Shown piece by piece: positions 7,417-15,593 of a stretch of DNA of 36,391 nucleotides. A program made the position numbers and the translations under genes. The DNA comes from DATAFF01 sp036265615 (lineage in GTDB: Bacteria; Pseudomonadota; Alphaproteobacteria; Rhizobiales; Aestuariivirgaceae): positions 1-36,391 of the forward strand of contig DATAOT010000138.1 in the NCBI GenBank assembly GCA_036265615.1. Reading direction: 5' to 3'. The stretch's first letter is position 1. Each line of letters starts with the position of its first letter. Under the pieces are notes generated by a model. That model saw only the letters and a program-made list of their open reading frames with translations. It had not been told where the DNA came from and did not search any database.

Positions 7417-8697
7417 ATGACGATTGCCGAAATTCCGGAGAACACTGCCACGCTGATGGCCGCCATGGGCCGGCAGGCGCGCCGGGCGGCCCGCGATCTC
7501 GCGCTGACCGGAACGGACGAAAAGAATGCGGCGCTCGCCAACATGGCCGAAGCGCTGCGACGGCAGGCACCGGCGATTGCCGCGGCCAATGCCAGCGACA
7601 TGGCGCTTGCCGAAAGCCAGGGGCGGGCGGCGGCATTCCTCGATCGGTTGAAGCTCAACCCCGGCCGCATCGAGACCATGGCGCAATCGCTCGAGGTCAT
7701 TGCGGCTCTGCCGGACCCGGTCGGGCGGATCGGCGCCCAATGGGTGCGGCCGAACGGTCTAGAGATTTGCCGCATCAGCGTTCCGATCGGGGTGATCGGG
7801 ATCATTTTCGAAAGCCGTCCCAATGTCACGGCCGATGCGGCCGGGCTCTGCATGAAGGCCGGCAATGCCGCCATCCTGCGCAGCGGCTCTGACAGTCTGC
7901 GCAGTGCCCAGGCGATCGCAGCCTGCCTGCGCGAGGGACTCGATCGTGCCGGCCTGCCGGTCGACTCCGTTCAGCTTGTTCCCATCGCGGACCGCGCGGC
8001 AGTCGGGGCGATGCTCAACGGCCTCGACGGGGCAATCGATGTCATCGTTCCGCGCGGCGGGCGCAATCTCGTCAGTCGGGTCCAAACCGAGGCCCGGGTG
8101 CCGGTGCTCGCCCATCTCGAGGGCATCTGCCATGTCTATGTCGACGCCAGCGCCGATATCGGCATGGCGCAGGCGATCACGGTCAATGCCAAGATGCGGC
8201 GCACCGGCGTCTGCGGCGCGGCGGAGACGGTGCTGATCGACCGTGAGGGCGGAGAAGGGCTGGTGGCGGCCGTGGTCGGGGCGCTGATCAATGCCGGCTG
8301 CGAGGTGCGCGGCGATCGGGCAGTGCAAGCTGCCGACCGGCGGGTGGTGCCGGCAAAGGACAGCGATTTCGGCAAGGAATTCCTCGATGCGATCATCGCC
8401 GTCAAGGTGGTCGAGGGAGTCGACGGCGCGATCCGCCACATCCGGCAGCATGGATCGCAGCACACCGATGCGATCGTGGCCGAGGATACAGGCAAAGCCG
8501 AGCGGTTCCTGCGCGAGGTCGACAGCGCCATCGTGCTGCATAATGCCTCGACGCAGTTCGCCGATGGGGGAGAGTTCGGTTTCGGAGCGGAAATCGGCAT
8601 CGCCACGGGGAAGCTGCATGCCCGCGGCCCGGTGGGCCTGGAACAGTTGACGACATTCAAATATCAGATCCGCGGGGCGGGTCAGATGAGGCCATGA
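7417..8697 (+). CDS. proA: Gamma-glutamyl phosphate reductase
   Basis: NADPH-dependent reductase that converts gamma-glutamyl phosphate to glutamate semialdehyde, the second step of proline synthesis. It is an aldehyde-dehydrogenase-fold protein of 426 residues, full length. Visible signatures include PIGVIGIIFESRPNVTADAA (dinucleotide-binding region), CMKAGNAAILRSGSD, DVIVPRGGRNL, the catalytic Cys segment MRRTGVCGAAETVL, and the C-terminal GEFGFGAEIGIATGKLHARG with GLEQLTTFKY. It lies 5 bases after proB and 19 before nadD, so it is in the middle of a continuous operon. Nothing unusual is seen. Confidence 0.98.
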   Translation: MTIAEIPENTATLMAAMGRQARRAARDLALTGTDEKNAALANMAEALRRQAPAIAAANASDMALAESQGRAAAFLDRLKLNPGRIETMAQSLEVIAALPDPVGRIGAQWVRPNGLEICRISVPIGVIGIIFESRPNVTADAAGLCMKAGNAAILRSGSDSLRSAQAIAACLREGLDRAGLPVDSVQLVPIADRAAVGAMLNGLDGAIDVIVPRGGRNLVSRVQTEARVPVLAHLEGICHVYVDASADIGMAQAITVNAKMRRTGVCGAAETVLIDREGGEGLVAAVVGALINAGCEVRGDRAVQAADRRVVPAKDSDFGKEFLDAIIAVKVVEGVDGAIRHIRQHGSQHTDAIVAEDTGKAERFLREVDSAIVLHNASTQFADGGEFGFGAEIGIATGKLHARGPVGLEQLTTFKYQIRGAGQMRP

Positions 8698-8716
8698 GAC
8701 GAGGGTTTTTGTCGTC

Positions 8717-9337
8717 ATGCCCGTTCCAGCCCTGATGCTGCCGGACCCGCAGGGTCGGCGCATCGGACTCTTCGGGGGATCATTCAACCCGGCCCATGAA
8801 GGGCATGTGGCACTCGCCCGCGAGGCCTTGCGGCGGCTGTCGCTGGACCAGGTCTGGTGGATGGTGTCGCCGCAAAATCCGCTGAAGGATCCGCGCGATA
8901 CAGGCGATTTCAGCGAGCGCTTCGCGGCCACCAAAGCGATCGCCAGCCACCCCCGCATGCTGGTGCTCGACATCGAGGCCAGGCTCGACAGCCGAACCAC
9001 GGCGCAGACGTTCCGCAGGCTCGCGCGGGTGTTCCGCCACGGTCGGTTCGTCTGGATCATGGGAGCGGACAGCTTTGCGGGCCTTCACCGCTGGAATGAC
9101 TGGCAGGTGATCCCGGCAACGCTGCCGCTTGCGGTTTTCGCCCGGCCCGAATTTTGCCATGCGGCGCTCGCATCGCCGGCGGCTCGCATGCTCGCCGGCT
9201 ACCGGATCCCGGAGGATGAATGCCGGCGGCTGCCCGACCTTGCACCCCCGGCCTGGGCGTTCCTCAGGATGCGACTGCGCCGCGAAAGCTCGACGGCCAT
9301 TCGCCACCGTGGCGCGCGGGCAACAGGGAGGGATTGA
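8717..9337 (+). CDS. nadD: Nicotinate-nucleotide adenylyltransferase
   Basis: Adenylates nicotinate mononucleotide to deamido-NAD in NAD synthesis. The nucleotidyltransferase signature GLFGGSFNPAHEGHVALA lies at residues 17-34, with WWMVSPQNPLKD, the central FVWIMGADSFAGLHRW and the C-terminal SSTAIRHRGAR (ISTRIR-like) motif. The length of 206 residues is normal. The GAGGG at 8701-8706 serves the ATG at 8717. NadD next to rsfS is a very widespread pairing. Here 187 bases separate nadD and rsfS, more than usual, with a hairpin and a small reading frame in between. Confidence 0.96.
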   Translation: MPVPALMLPDPQGRRIGLFGGSFNPAHEGHVALAREALRRLSLDQVWWMVSPQNPLKDPRDTGDFSERFAATKAIASHPRMLVLDIEARLDSRTTAQTFRRLARVFRHGRFVWIMGADSFAGLHRWNDWQVIPATLPLAVFARPEFCHAALASPAARMLAGYRIPEDECRRLPDLAPPAWAFLRMRLRRESSTAIRHRGARATGRD

Positions 9338-9524
9338 ACGCGTTCAGGATAAAATTTGTCACCCGAGTGTTGCATCCGGGTGCTTGATTACGGGTGCAGA
9401 ACTGCCTAGCTTACAACTGTCACTTCGCAACTCGAGTCGCAATTGCGCAGAGGATTGGTGATAGGACGCGAGCATATGACCGTAAACGGCGAACAAGCCG
9501 CTGCGGCTGCTCTTTTCTCCGAGG
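9338..9524 (+). other. nadD-rsfS intergenic region with a hairpin
   Basis: This 187-base gap is the longest in the housekeeping block. A stem CACCCG/CGGGTG with an 11-base loop sits at about 9360-9381. A weak promoter-like pair, TTGATT (9384-9389) and TAGCTT (9407-9412) with a 17-base spacer, follows and could start a separate rsfS transcript. The promoter call is tentative because both hexamers match the consensus only partly. Confidence 0.3.
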
Positions 9525-9556
9525 ATGGACACCCTGCCAGCACAGATGAAGCGTAG
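9476..9556 (+). CDS. Possible 26-codon upstream reading frame overlapping rsfS
   Basis: An ATG with a better placed ribosome site (TAGGACGCGAG) than that of rsfS opens a 26-codon frame (MTVNGEQAAAAALFSEDGHP, then ASTDEA) ending in TAG at 9554-9556. It runs into the first codons of rsfS in a different frame. It could be a translated leader that couples rsfS translation, or the original RsfS N-terminus separated by a frameshift. No homology is recognised and it may be fortuitous. Confidence 0.3.
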   Translation: MTVNGEQAAAAALFSEDGHPASTDEA

Positions 9557-9950
9557 CGGCGCGCGCAAGATCGCCGCCGCGGCGAAGGCCTTGCCAATCG
9601 GTATGCCACCGCCGCCTCTTCTCGCCTCAATCCTTGAAAGCCTCGATGACGCCAAAGCCGAGCAGGTCGTTGCTCTCGACCTCGACGGCAAGGCGGCACT
9701 CGCCGATCAGATGGTGATCGCCAGCGGCCGGTCGAACCGGCATGTGGCGGCAATCGCCGAGCAGCTGGTCGAAAAGCTGAAGGCCGGCGGCAAAGCCGAC
9801 CTGAAGATCGAAGGATTGCCGCATTGCGACTGGGTCCTGGTCGATGCTGGCGATGTCATCGTCCACATTTTCCGCCCGGAAGTCAGGAGCTTCTACAATC
9901 TCGAGAAGCTCTGGTCGCCGGACGCACCGCGCGAGTTCGCCGCGCTGTAA
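9525..9950 (+). CDS. rsfS: Ribosomal silencing factor RsfS
   Basis: Binds protein L14 of the 50S subunit and blocks subunit joining when nutrients are scarce. The family core starts near residue 30 (LLASILESLDDAKAEQVVAL) and includes DQMVIASGRSNRHVAAIA, KIEGLPHCDWVLVDAGDVIV and the hallmark HIFRPEVRSFYNLEKLW. The N-terminal 25 residues are basic and poorly conserved, so the start is uncertain. The ATG at 9525 directly abuts GAGG, which is too close for good initiation; in-frame ATGs at 9546 and 9603 are alternatives. rlmH follows by 7 bases; both products act on the 50S subunit, as is usual for this pair. Confidence 0.93.
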   Translation: MDTLPAQMKRSGARKIAAAAKALPIGMPPPPLLASILESLDDAKAEQVVALDLDGKAALADQMVIASGRSNRHVAAIAEQLVEKLKAGGKADLKIEGLPHCDWVLVDAGDVIVHIFRPEVRSFYNLEKLWSPDAPREFAAL

Positions 9951-9957
9951 GGGGTCG

Positions 9958-10443
9958 ATGCGGATCCAGATTTCGGCGATCGGGCGCCTCAAGCCCGGTC
10001 CGGAACGGGAGCTTGCATCCCATTATGTGACGCGTGCCGGGGCATCGGGTCGCAGCCTCGGACTCACCTCGATCGCCATTGTCGAGCATGCCGAATCGGC
10101 GGCGATCAACGAGCGGCTGCGCCGCGAAGAGGAAGGGCGCCGGCTGCTGTCGGGGCTTTCCGCCAGTACGAAGCTGATCGCATTGGACGAGACGGGCCGC
10201 TCGCTCAGCAGCGGGGAATTCGCAGAAATGATCCGGTCCGAGATCGAAGGCGGCACCGCGGCGCTGGCATTTCTGATCGGTGGCCCGGACGGATTTTCGG
10301 ATTTCGTAAGGGAAAGTGCCCGTGGCGGCATTCTGTCGCTTGGTCGGATGACGTGGCCGCATCGCCTTGCCCGGGTCATGATTGCCGAGCAAATTTACCG
10401 GGCGGTCACCATTCTGATCAATCATCCTTACCACCGCGGTTGA
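9958..10443 (+). CDS. rlmH: 23S rRNA pseudouridine-1915 N3-methyltransferase
   Basis: SPOUT-class enzyme that methylates the pseudouridine at position 1915 of 23S rRNA in assembled ribosomes. The protein is 161 residues, close to the E. coli 155. It opens MRIQISAIGRLKPGPE and shows the SAM knot region LAFLIGGPDGFSDFV, LSLGRMTWPHRLARVMIAEQ and the terminal NHPYHRG. The start has AAGGGG just before it at the end of rsfS. The downstream envC-like gene starts 13 bases later, so transcription probably continues. Nothing is missing. Confidence 0.97.
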   Translation: MRIQISAIGRLKPGPERELASHYVTRAGASGRSLGLTSIAIVEHAESAAINERLRREEEGRRLLSGLSASTKLIALDETGRSLSSGEFAEMIRSEIEGGTAALAFLIGGPDGFSDFVRESARGGILSLGRMTWPHRLARVMIAEQIYRAVTILINHPYHRG

Positions 10444-10456
10444 GTCTGGAGGACCG

Positions 10457-11740
10457 TTGGCACGTTGCCGAAGCATTGTTGCCATCCTGCTGCTTGCATC
10501 GACTGCCAGCGTGCTCACAACGCGCCTCGGAGAGGCTGCCGAGGGGGGCACCCGGGGCACCCCGTCGCAGCCGACGGCGGAGCTTGCGGATGTCAGTCGC
10601 GAGCTTGACCAGGCGGCGGTGCGGCGGGAAGGGCTCAAGGGCGAAGTCGCGGCGCTCAATGACGAGGCGCAGCGGCTGTCCGAGAAGATGATTGCGATTG
10701 CGGCGCGAATACAAGGGGCGGAAGGATTGATCACTGCAGGAGAGGAGCGGCTCGCCAAGCTTGGCGAGGAGGAGGCGGGGCTGACCCGGGAGCTGGCGAA
10801 ACGGCGCGAGTCGCTGGAAGCGCTGCTCGCCGGCTTGCAGCAGCTCGAACGCAATCCGCCGCCACCGGTGGTCACCGAGCCTGCCGACGCCCTCTCGGCG
10901 GTGCGCGGCGCCATGCTGTTTACGGCGGTCGTGCCGGAGATCAAGACCCGAGCGGCGCTTCTCGCCCAGTCGCTCGGCCATTTGCAGGTGCTCCGGGCAT
11001 CGATTGCGAGCGAGCAAGCGGTGCTCAAAGCCGACAATGACCGCCTCGAGGCGGAGCGGCGGGAGATCGCCGCCCTGCATGAACGCAAGCTTGACCTGCT
11101 GCGCTCGACGGGCGGCGAACTCGCGCGCGAGGTCGAGCGGGTGGCGGCCCTGAGCCGTAAAGCACAATCTCTGCGCGAGCTGGTCGCGACGATCGAGGTG
11201 GAACGGCGCAAGCGGGAAGCCGAGGCGGAGGCATCCGCCAGGGCCGCCGAAGCCAAGGCGCAGCCGGAAACGGTGGAGCCCGACACGTCCAGGCTCGCCT
11301 TTGCTGCTGCCCAGGGGACATTGGAATTCCCGGCGCAAGGCCAGAAATTGCGGGCATTCGGCGAAAAGGACGGGGTCGGCGGCAACGCCAAGGGGCTGTT
11401 CATCGCCACCCGTCAAGAGGCCCAGGTGACGGCGCCGGCTGCCGGCCGGGTCGAATTTGCAGGGCCGTTCAGATCCTATGGACAATTGTTGATATTGGAC
11501 GTCGGCGAAGGCTATCTTGTGCTATTGGCAGGGCTCGGAAGCCTCAGCGCTCAATCGGGGCAGTTCGTCCGTGCAGGGGAGCCCGTCGGCGTTATGGGAA
11601 CTGAACCGGCTCGTGGAACTATGATCGGCGACTCGATGGACGAAACGAGACCGATCCTCTACGTAGAATTCAGAAAAAATGGCAGTGCAGTCGATCCCTC
11701 TCCCTGGTGGATAGGAGCTCGCAAAGAGGCGCGTGGATAA
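10457..11740 (+). CDS. envC: EnvC-like murein hydrolase activator (degenerate M23 domain)
   Basis: Periplasmic activator of cell-wall amidases in division, by analogy with E. coli EnvC. A TTG start with GGAGGA just upstream gives a signal peptide (residues 1 to about 27, ending LGEAAEGG region). A long coiled coil rich in Glu, Ala, Leu and Arg covers residues 40-270, and a LytM/M23 fold covers the last 120. In active M23 enzymes zinc is held by HxxxD and HxH. Here the equivalents read GLFI, VGEGYLVLLAGLG and LYVEFR, so every metal ligand is lost, as in EnvC. The length of 427 residues matches (E. coli 419). Its stop overlaps the ctpA ATG by one base (TAATG). The pair envC-ctpA is standard in alphaproteobacteria. 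No methionine start with the signal peptide exists, which supports TTG. Confidence 0.9.
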   Translation: MARCRSIVAILLLASTASVLTTRLGEAAEGGTRGTPSQPTAELADVSRELDQAAVRREGLKGEVAALNDEAQRLSEKMIAIAARIQGAEGLITAGEERLAKLGEEEAGLTRELAKRRESLEALLAGLQQLERNPPPPVVTEPADALSAVRGAMLFTAVVPEIKTRAALLAQSLGHLQVLRASIASEQAVLKADNDRLEAERREIAALHERKLDLLRSTGGELAREVERVAALSRKAQSLRELVATIEVERRKREAEAEASARAAEAKAQPETVEPDTSRLAFAAAQGTLEFPAQGQKLRAFGEKDGVGGNAKGLFIATRQEAQVTAPAAGRVEFAGPFRSYGQLLILDVGEGYLVLLAGLGSLSAQSGQFVRAGEPVGVMGTEPARGTMIGDSMDETRPILYVEFRKNGSAVDPSPWWIGARKEARG

Positions 11741-13113
11741 TGCGAAACAACCTGTTGAAGTCGTTTGGGTTCTTTTTGCTTGGCGCGGTTGCGGCAAGCG
11801 GTGCTTGGCATGCGCTCGAAGCAGCAAATGCCGCGAATACCGATACATATCGGCAGCTTAACCTTTTCGGCGATGTTTTCGACCGTGTTCGTTCCGACTA
11901 TGTCGAGGTGCCGGACGAGGAAAAACTCATCGATTCGGCGATCAACGGGATGCTTGCTTCGCTCGATCCGCATTCGAGCTACATGAATGCCAAGCGCTTC
12001 CAGGACATGCAGGTCCAGACCAAGGGCGAGTTCGGCGGCCTCGGAATCGAGGTCACGATGGAAAACGGCGTCGTCAAGGTGGTCGCGCCGATCGACGATA
12101 CGCCGGCGGCACGCGCCGGGCTGCTGGCCAATGACCTGATCACGCATCTCGATGGCGAGCAGGTCCTGGGGATGACCCTCAACGAGGCCGTCGACAAGAT
12201 GCGCGGCAAGATCAACACGCCGATCACGCTGACGATCCTGCGGCCCGGCAAGGAAGATCCGTTCGACGTCAAGCTGACCCGCGACGTGATCCGAATCAAA
12301 TCGGTGAAGGCCAATGCAGAGGGCGACATCGGTTATGTCCGCATCTCGTCATTCACCGAGCAGACCCAGGAGGGGCTCGACGAGGCCATCGCCAAGCTCA
12401 AGACGGAAGTCGGCTCCAATCTCAAGGGCTGGATCATCGACCTGAGAAACAATCCGGGCGGCCTGCTCGATCAGGCGCGGTCGGTTGCCGACACCTTCCT
12501 CAACCAGGGCGAGGTGGTGTCGACCCGGGGACGCAATGCCTCGGAGACGCAGCGCTTCAACGCGACCCCCGGCGACTCCACCGACGGCAAGCCGCTGGTG
12601 GTCCTGATCAACGGCGGTTCCGCCTCGGCGTCGGAGATCGTTGCCGGCGCGCTGCAGGACCACAAGCGGGCCACCGTCATCGGTACCCGGTCGTTCGGGA
12701 AGGGCTCGGTGCAGACCATCATTCCGCTCGGCAGCCAGGGGGCGATGCGGCTTACCACGGCGCGTTATTACACGCCGGCGGGCGTCTCGATCCAGGCCAA
12801 GGGAATTGTGCCCAACATCCTCATCGAGGAGGATCTGCCGCCCGACCTCAAGCCGTCGCTGTCGCGGACCGAGGGCGAGGCGAGCCTGCGCGGTCATCTG
12901 AAGAGCGACAATGGCGAGGAGCAGACCGGCTCTTCCTCCTACGTTCCGAAGGAGAAGGAGAAGGACAAGCAGCTGCAGGCCGCGATCGACCTTCTCCATG
13001 GCAAGCAGGTGGTCTCGAACGCCGCGAAATCCGCCGACCCGGACAAGCCGGGACCGACGCAGGCCGACGGCAAGCCGGGGGCGCCACAGGCCGCTCCGAC
13101 GACGAACAACTAG
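11740..13113 (+). CDS. ctpA: Carboxyl-terminal processing protease (S41A)
   Basis: Periplasmic serine protease that cleaves near protein C-termini and tunes cell-wall hydrolases. The N-terminus has one hydrophobic segment (residues about 8-28) acting as a signal peptide or anchor. A PDZ domain lies at about 95-170 (GEFGGLGIEV, APIDDTPAARAGLLANDLI). The S41 catalytic domain is at about 195-375. By alignment with the D1-processing protease the nucleophile is Ser296 (GSASASEI) and the general base Lys321 (FGKGSVQ), 25 residues apart as in the family. The C-terminal 85 residues are polar and low-complexity. The ATG at 11740 has AAAGAGG upstream; a GTG at 11707 is an alternative. It is coupled to envC. 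Confidence 0.96.
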   Translation: MRNNLLKSFGFFLLGAVAASGAWHALEAANAANTDTYRQLNLFGDVFDRVRSDYVEVPDEEKLIDSAINGMLASLDPHSSYMNAKRFQDMQVQTKGEFGGLGIEVTMENGVVKVVAPIDDTPAARAGLLANDLITHLDGEQVLGMTLNEAVDKMRGKINTPITLTILRPGKEDPFDVKLTRDVIRIKSVKANAEGDIGYVRISSFTEQTQEGLDEAIAKLKTEVGSNLKGWIIDLRNNPGGLLDQARSVADTFLNQGEVVSTRGRNASETQRFNATPGDSTDGKPLVVLINGGSASASEIVAGALQDHKRATVIGTRSFGKGSVQTIIPLGSQGAMRLTTARYYTPAGVSIQAKGIVPNILIEEDLPPDLKPSLSRTEGEASLRGHLKSDNGEEQTGSSSYVPKEKEKDKQLQAAIDLLHGKQVVSNAAKSADPDKPGPTQADGKPGAPQAAPTTNN

Positions 13114-13134
13114 GAGAGCGGACCTCTCGCCCGG

Positions 13135-13183
13135 TATAATCCTTCGAAGGGTGATTCGCCGCCCTCCTCAGCGGCGGCGAATC
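13135..13183 (+). promoter_or_regulatory. TATAAT box, palindrome and 11-bp hairpin before the deacetylase gene
   Basis: The 87 bases between ctpA and the next gene hold a perfect TATAAT (13135-13140), a 10-bp palindrome CCTTCGAAGG (13141-13150), and a perfect 11-bp stem GATTCGCCGCC (13153-13163) paired with GGCGGCGAATC (13173-13183). No good -35 is seen and no T-run follows the hairpin. It could be a promoter with a structured leader, or a Rho-assisted terminator for the operon. Confidence 0.4.
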
Positions 13184-13200
13184 GTCGGGCGGATGGGGCG

Positions 13201-14421
13201 ATGTCTGATCAATTCCGGCGACCGCTCAAGCGGAGGACGGCGGCTGAGCGATTGAGGTTGCTTCGCCCGACGGCGCTGCAAGTCGCGAGCGCTTTCACGG
13301 CCTGTCTCCTGACCGCGTCGGCCCTGTGGCTGGTGCTTGCACCATGGCCCGAGCCGCCATCGCCAATCATCCGGATGGCAATGACCGGCAGCGATCCGCT
13401 GGTGACTGCGACCAGCGAGGGGGGTGCGCGAGCGGCGAGCACCGATCGGCCGCAGTCTCGCAGCCTTCCTCCGGCTCAGCTGGCGGCTGCCGAGCCGCCG
13501 GCCAGCGCAGTGAGGGTCGATGATCTGCCGACCAGCGCTGACGATGCGGCCGACACAGCCGATACAGCCGACACCGATGCTCAGTCGGAACAACCGGTGG
13601 TGATCAGCGCCGACCGGCTGTCGATGGTGGCAGCGCCGGTGAAGACGGTTTCGGAAGGCGGTCCCTACGGGCCCCTGCCGCGGATTGCCAAGGATGGCCG
13701 CAAGCCGTGGCAGGTCTATGCCCGACCGATCCATCGGCAGCTTTTCGCCAGCGCCGGGCCGAAGGTTGCCATCGTGCTTGGCGGAATGGGGCTCAATGGC
13801 GAACTCACCGAGCGGGCGATCCGAGAGCTGCCGGGCGAGGTGTCGCTGGCCTTTGCGCCCTATGCCGACGGCCTGCAGCGCGTCGTCAACCGGGCGCGTG
13901 CCAATGGTCACGAGGTCTATCTTCAGCTGCCGATGGAGCCGCTTGGCTATCCCGAAGTCAGCCCCGGCCCGCATACATTGCTGGCCGCGATGTCGCCGCA
14001 GGAGACGCTCGACAATCTGGCATGGTTCATGGGCCGGTTTGCCGGCTATGTCGGAGTCATGAATTACATGGGCGCCCAGCTTGTCGCCAATGCGCAGGCG
14101 CTTGCCCCGATCATGGCGGAGCTCGCGCGGCGTGGCCTCGTGTTCCTGGACGACGGCTCCTTCGCCCGATCGCAGGCCGAGGATGTCGGCCGGTCAGCCG
14201 GGATGGCGGTGAAACGGGCGCATGTCATGATCGACGGCGATGCCACGGAACAGGCAACCCAGCAGGCCCTGCAGCGGCTCGAGGCCCAGGCCGCGCGCGA
14301 GGGGCTGGCGGTGGGGGTCGGAAGCGGCCTCCCGAGCACGATCAATGCGGTTGCGGGATGGGCTGCCGCAGCGAAGACCCGCGGCGTCGTGCTGGTGCCG
14401 GTCAGCGTCTATTTTCGCTAG
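13201..14421 (+). CDS. Divergent polysaccharide deacetylase (DUF610/YibQ type)
   Basis: Membrane-anchored member of the divergent polysaccharide deacetylase family (PF04748), usually found beside envC and ctpA and thought to act on the cell wall or surface glycans. A cytoplasmic basic start (residues 1-27) is followed by one membrane helix at about 28-48. A Pro/Ala/Asp-rich spacer follows, with a short repeat (DAADTADTADTD near residue 115). The catalytic-like domain spans 175-406 (KVAIVLGGMGLNGELTERAI, HEVYLQLPMEPLGYP, NYMGAQLVAN, GLVFLDDGSFARS). The usual deacetylase Asp-His-His set is not obvious, in line with the name divergent. rppH normally follows this gene, but here ku and a small gene lie between. 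Confidence 0.85.
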   Translation: MSDQFRRPLKRRTAAERLRLLRPTALQVASAFTACLLTASALWLVLAPWPEPPSPIIRMAMTGSDPLVTATSEGGARAASTDRPQSRSLPPAQLAAAEPPASAVRVDDLPTSADDAADTADTADTDAQSEQPVVISADRLSMVAAPVKTVSEGGPYGPLPRIAKDGRKPWQVYARPIHRQLFASAGPKVAIVLGGMGLNGELTERAIRELPGEVSLAFAPYADGLQRVVNRARANGHEVYLQLPMEPLGYPEVSPGPHTLLAAMSPQETLDNLAWFMGRFAGYVGVMNYMGAQLVANAQALAPIMAELARRGLVFLDDGSFARSQAEDVGRSAGMAVKRAHVMIDGDATEQATQQALQRLEAQAAREGLAVGVGSGLPSTINAVAGWAAAAKTRGVVLVPVSVYFR

Positions 14422-14441
14422 AAGGCAGGCAAGGGCGGGCG

Positions 14442-14615
14442 TCAGGACCGGATGATGCCGATGCGGCGCGCCGCGTCGACGACGCCTTCGGCAGCATCGC
14501 GCTCGCGCGGGGTGTTCTGCGACCAATGCAGCTCGCGGATGGCACGTTCCAAGAGCGCCATCTGCTCGTCGGTCAGCCGGACCGCCGGGTCACGGTCGTT
14601 ACCGTCCTCTCTCAC
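14442..14615 (-). CDS. 57-residue protein translationally coupled to ku
   Basis: A minus-strand reading frame starts at a GTG (14615-14613) that overlaps the ku stop codon by GTGA and ends in TGA at 14444-14442. The protein reads MREDGNDRDPAVRLTDEQMA, then LLERAIRELHWSQNTPRERD, then AAEGVVDAARRIGIIRS. It is highly charged and predicted helical, with no signal peptide or Cys, and its codons are GC-rich at the third position like real genes here. I recognise no family. Translational coupling to ku suggests a role with Ku in end joining, as inference. The GTGA overlap could alternatively be chance, since only 57 codons are available to judge coding character. Confidence 0.6.
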   Translation of the reverse strand: MREDGNDRDPAVRLTDEQMALLERAIRELHWSQNTPRERDAAEGVVDAARRIGIIRS

Positions 14616-15478
14616 TTGCGCGATCCTCCGCGCCGGCGGGCAGGGGTTGCCGGCTTGGTCTCGCGCGCACCCTTCTTGGCCTTGGCGGCGGTGCCGCGCT
14701 CCGCCTGGACCGAGCGTTTCAGGGCTTCCATCAAATCGACGACATTGCTGGCCGGCTCCGGCGCTTCGGCGGCAACGATGGTGCGGCCGCTGGCCTTGGC
14801 CCGCACGAGCTCGCGCAGCGCCGTCGAATAGCTGTCGGAGAAAGCTTCGGCATCGAAGGGCGCGGTCTTGCGATCGACGAGCTGGAGCGCCATGTCGAGC
14901 ATGTCACGGTCGAGCTTGCGCTCGGGAATCGTGTCGAAGTAGCGATCGGCGGGGCGCAGCTCGTTGCCGTAACGTATGAGATTGAGAACGAGACCGTTCT
15001 CGACCGGCGCCACCGCAACGAGATGCTCGCGGCCGCCCATGGTGACCTGGCCGATGGCGATCTTGCCGGTCTTGCGCAAAGCTTCGCGGATCACGACATA
15101 GCCCTCGCTTGCCTGCTCGTCGGCCGGCAGCAGGTAATAGGGGCGCTCGTAATAGCGCTGGTCGATTTCGGAGGCGTCGACAAATTGCACGAGATCGATG
15201 GTTCGCTTGCTCTCCAGACGGACGGCTTCAAGCTCTTCCGGCTCGAGGAGAACATAGGTGTCGCGCTCGATCTCGTAGCCCTTGACGATGTCGGCCGTCT
15301 CGATCCTGCCGAGACCGGGCACGGTCCGCTCATATTTGATCCGCTTGCCGGAAGGCTTGTGAATTTGGTTGAACCGGATCTCGGATTGCGTTTCAACGGC
15401 TGAATAAAGTTCGACCGGGATGGTGACGAGCGACAGCCGGAGAGAGCCCTTCCAATAAACGCTGCCCGGTTTTTCCAT
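14612..15478 (-). CDS. ku: Ku protein (non-homologous end joining)
   Basis: Homodimeric ring that binds DNA double-strand ends and recruits ligase LigD. The 288-residue protein opens with the family signature VYWKGSLRLSLVTIPVELYS, then IRFNQIHKPSGKRIKYERTV, and continues through EEASEGY-like DEQASEGYVVIREALRKTGK, PVENGLVLNLIRYGNELR and the core C-terminal KLDRDMLDMALQLVDRKTAPFD across residues 184-208. The last 30 residues are basic (KAKKGARETKPATPARRRGG), as in other bacterial Ku proteins, where the tail aids DNA binding. It lies opposite to the surrounding operons and diverges from rppH. No ligD is visible in the window. Its 3' end overlaps a small reading frame. Confidence 0.97.
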   Translation of the reverse strand: MEKPGSVYWKGSLRLSLVTIPVELYSAVETQSEIRFNQIHKPSGKRIKYERTVPGLGRIETADIVKGYEIERDTYVLLEPEELEAVRLESKRTIDLVQFVDASEIDQRYYERPYYLLPADEQASEGYVVIREALRKTGKIAIGQVTMGGREHLVAVAPVENGLVLNLIRYGNELRPADRYFDTIPERKLDRDMLDMALQLVDRKTAPFDAEAFSDSYSTALRELVRAKASGRTIVAAEAPEPASNVVDLMEALKRSVQAERGTAAKAKKGARETKPATPARRRGGSRK

Positions 15479-15593
15479 ATGACGCGACCCTTAGCTACGG
15501 CACACTCACTCCAACCCATCTTATCATTTAGTCTTGAAATCGAGTTAAGGACATCTCCAAAGATGACCGATTCAACGCATAAGAGGACCGAAA
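15479..15593. promoter_or_regulatory. ku-rppH divergent promoter region
   Basis: These 115 bases separate two divergent genes and are noticeably AT-richer than their surroundings (for example CATCTTATCATTTAGTCTTG near 15517-15536), as expected for a shared promoter region. No clean hexamer pair could be assigned on either strand. Confidence 0.35.

Noticed and set aside
9883..11409. A 508-codon minus-strand frame rich in Ser and Arg
   Set aside because: It is the shadow of rlmH and envC; composition is low-complexity and no motif is present.
13540..13580. Phase-variable repeat in the deacetylase gene (GCCGACACA-like units)
   Set aside because: The units are 9 bases long and few, so slippage would keep the frame; it codes for a short DTA repeat only.
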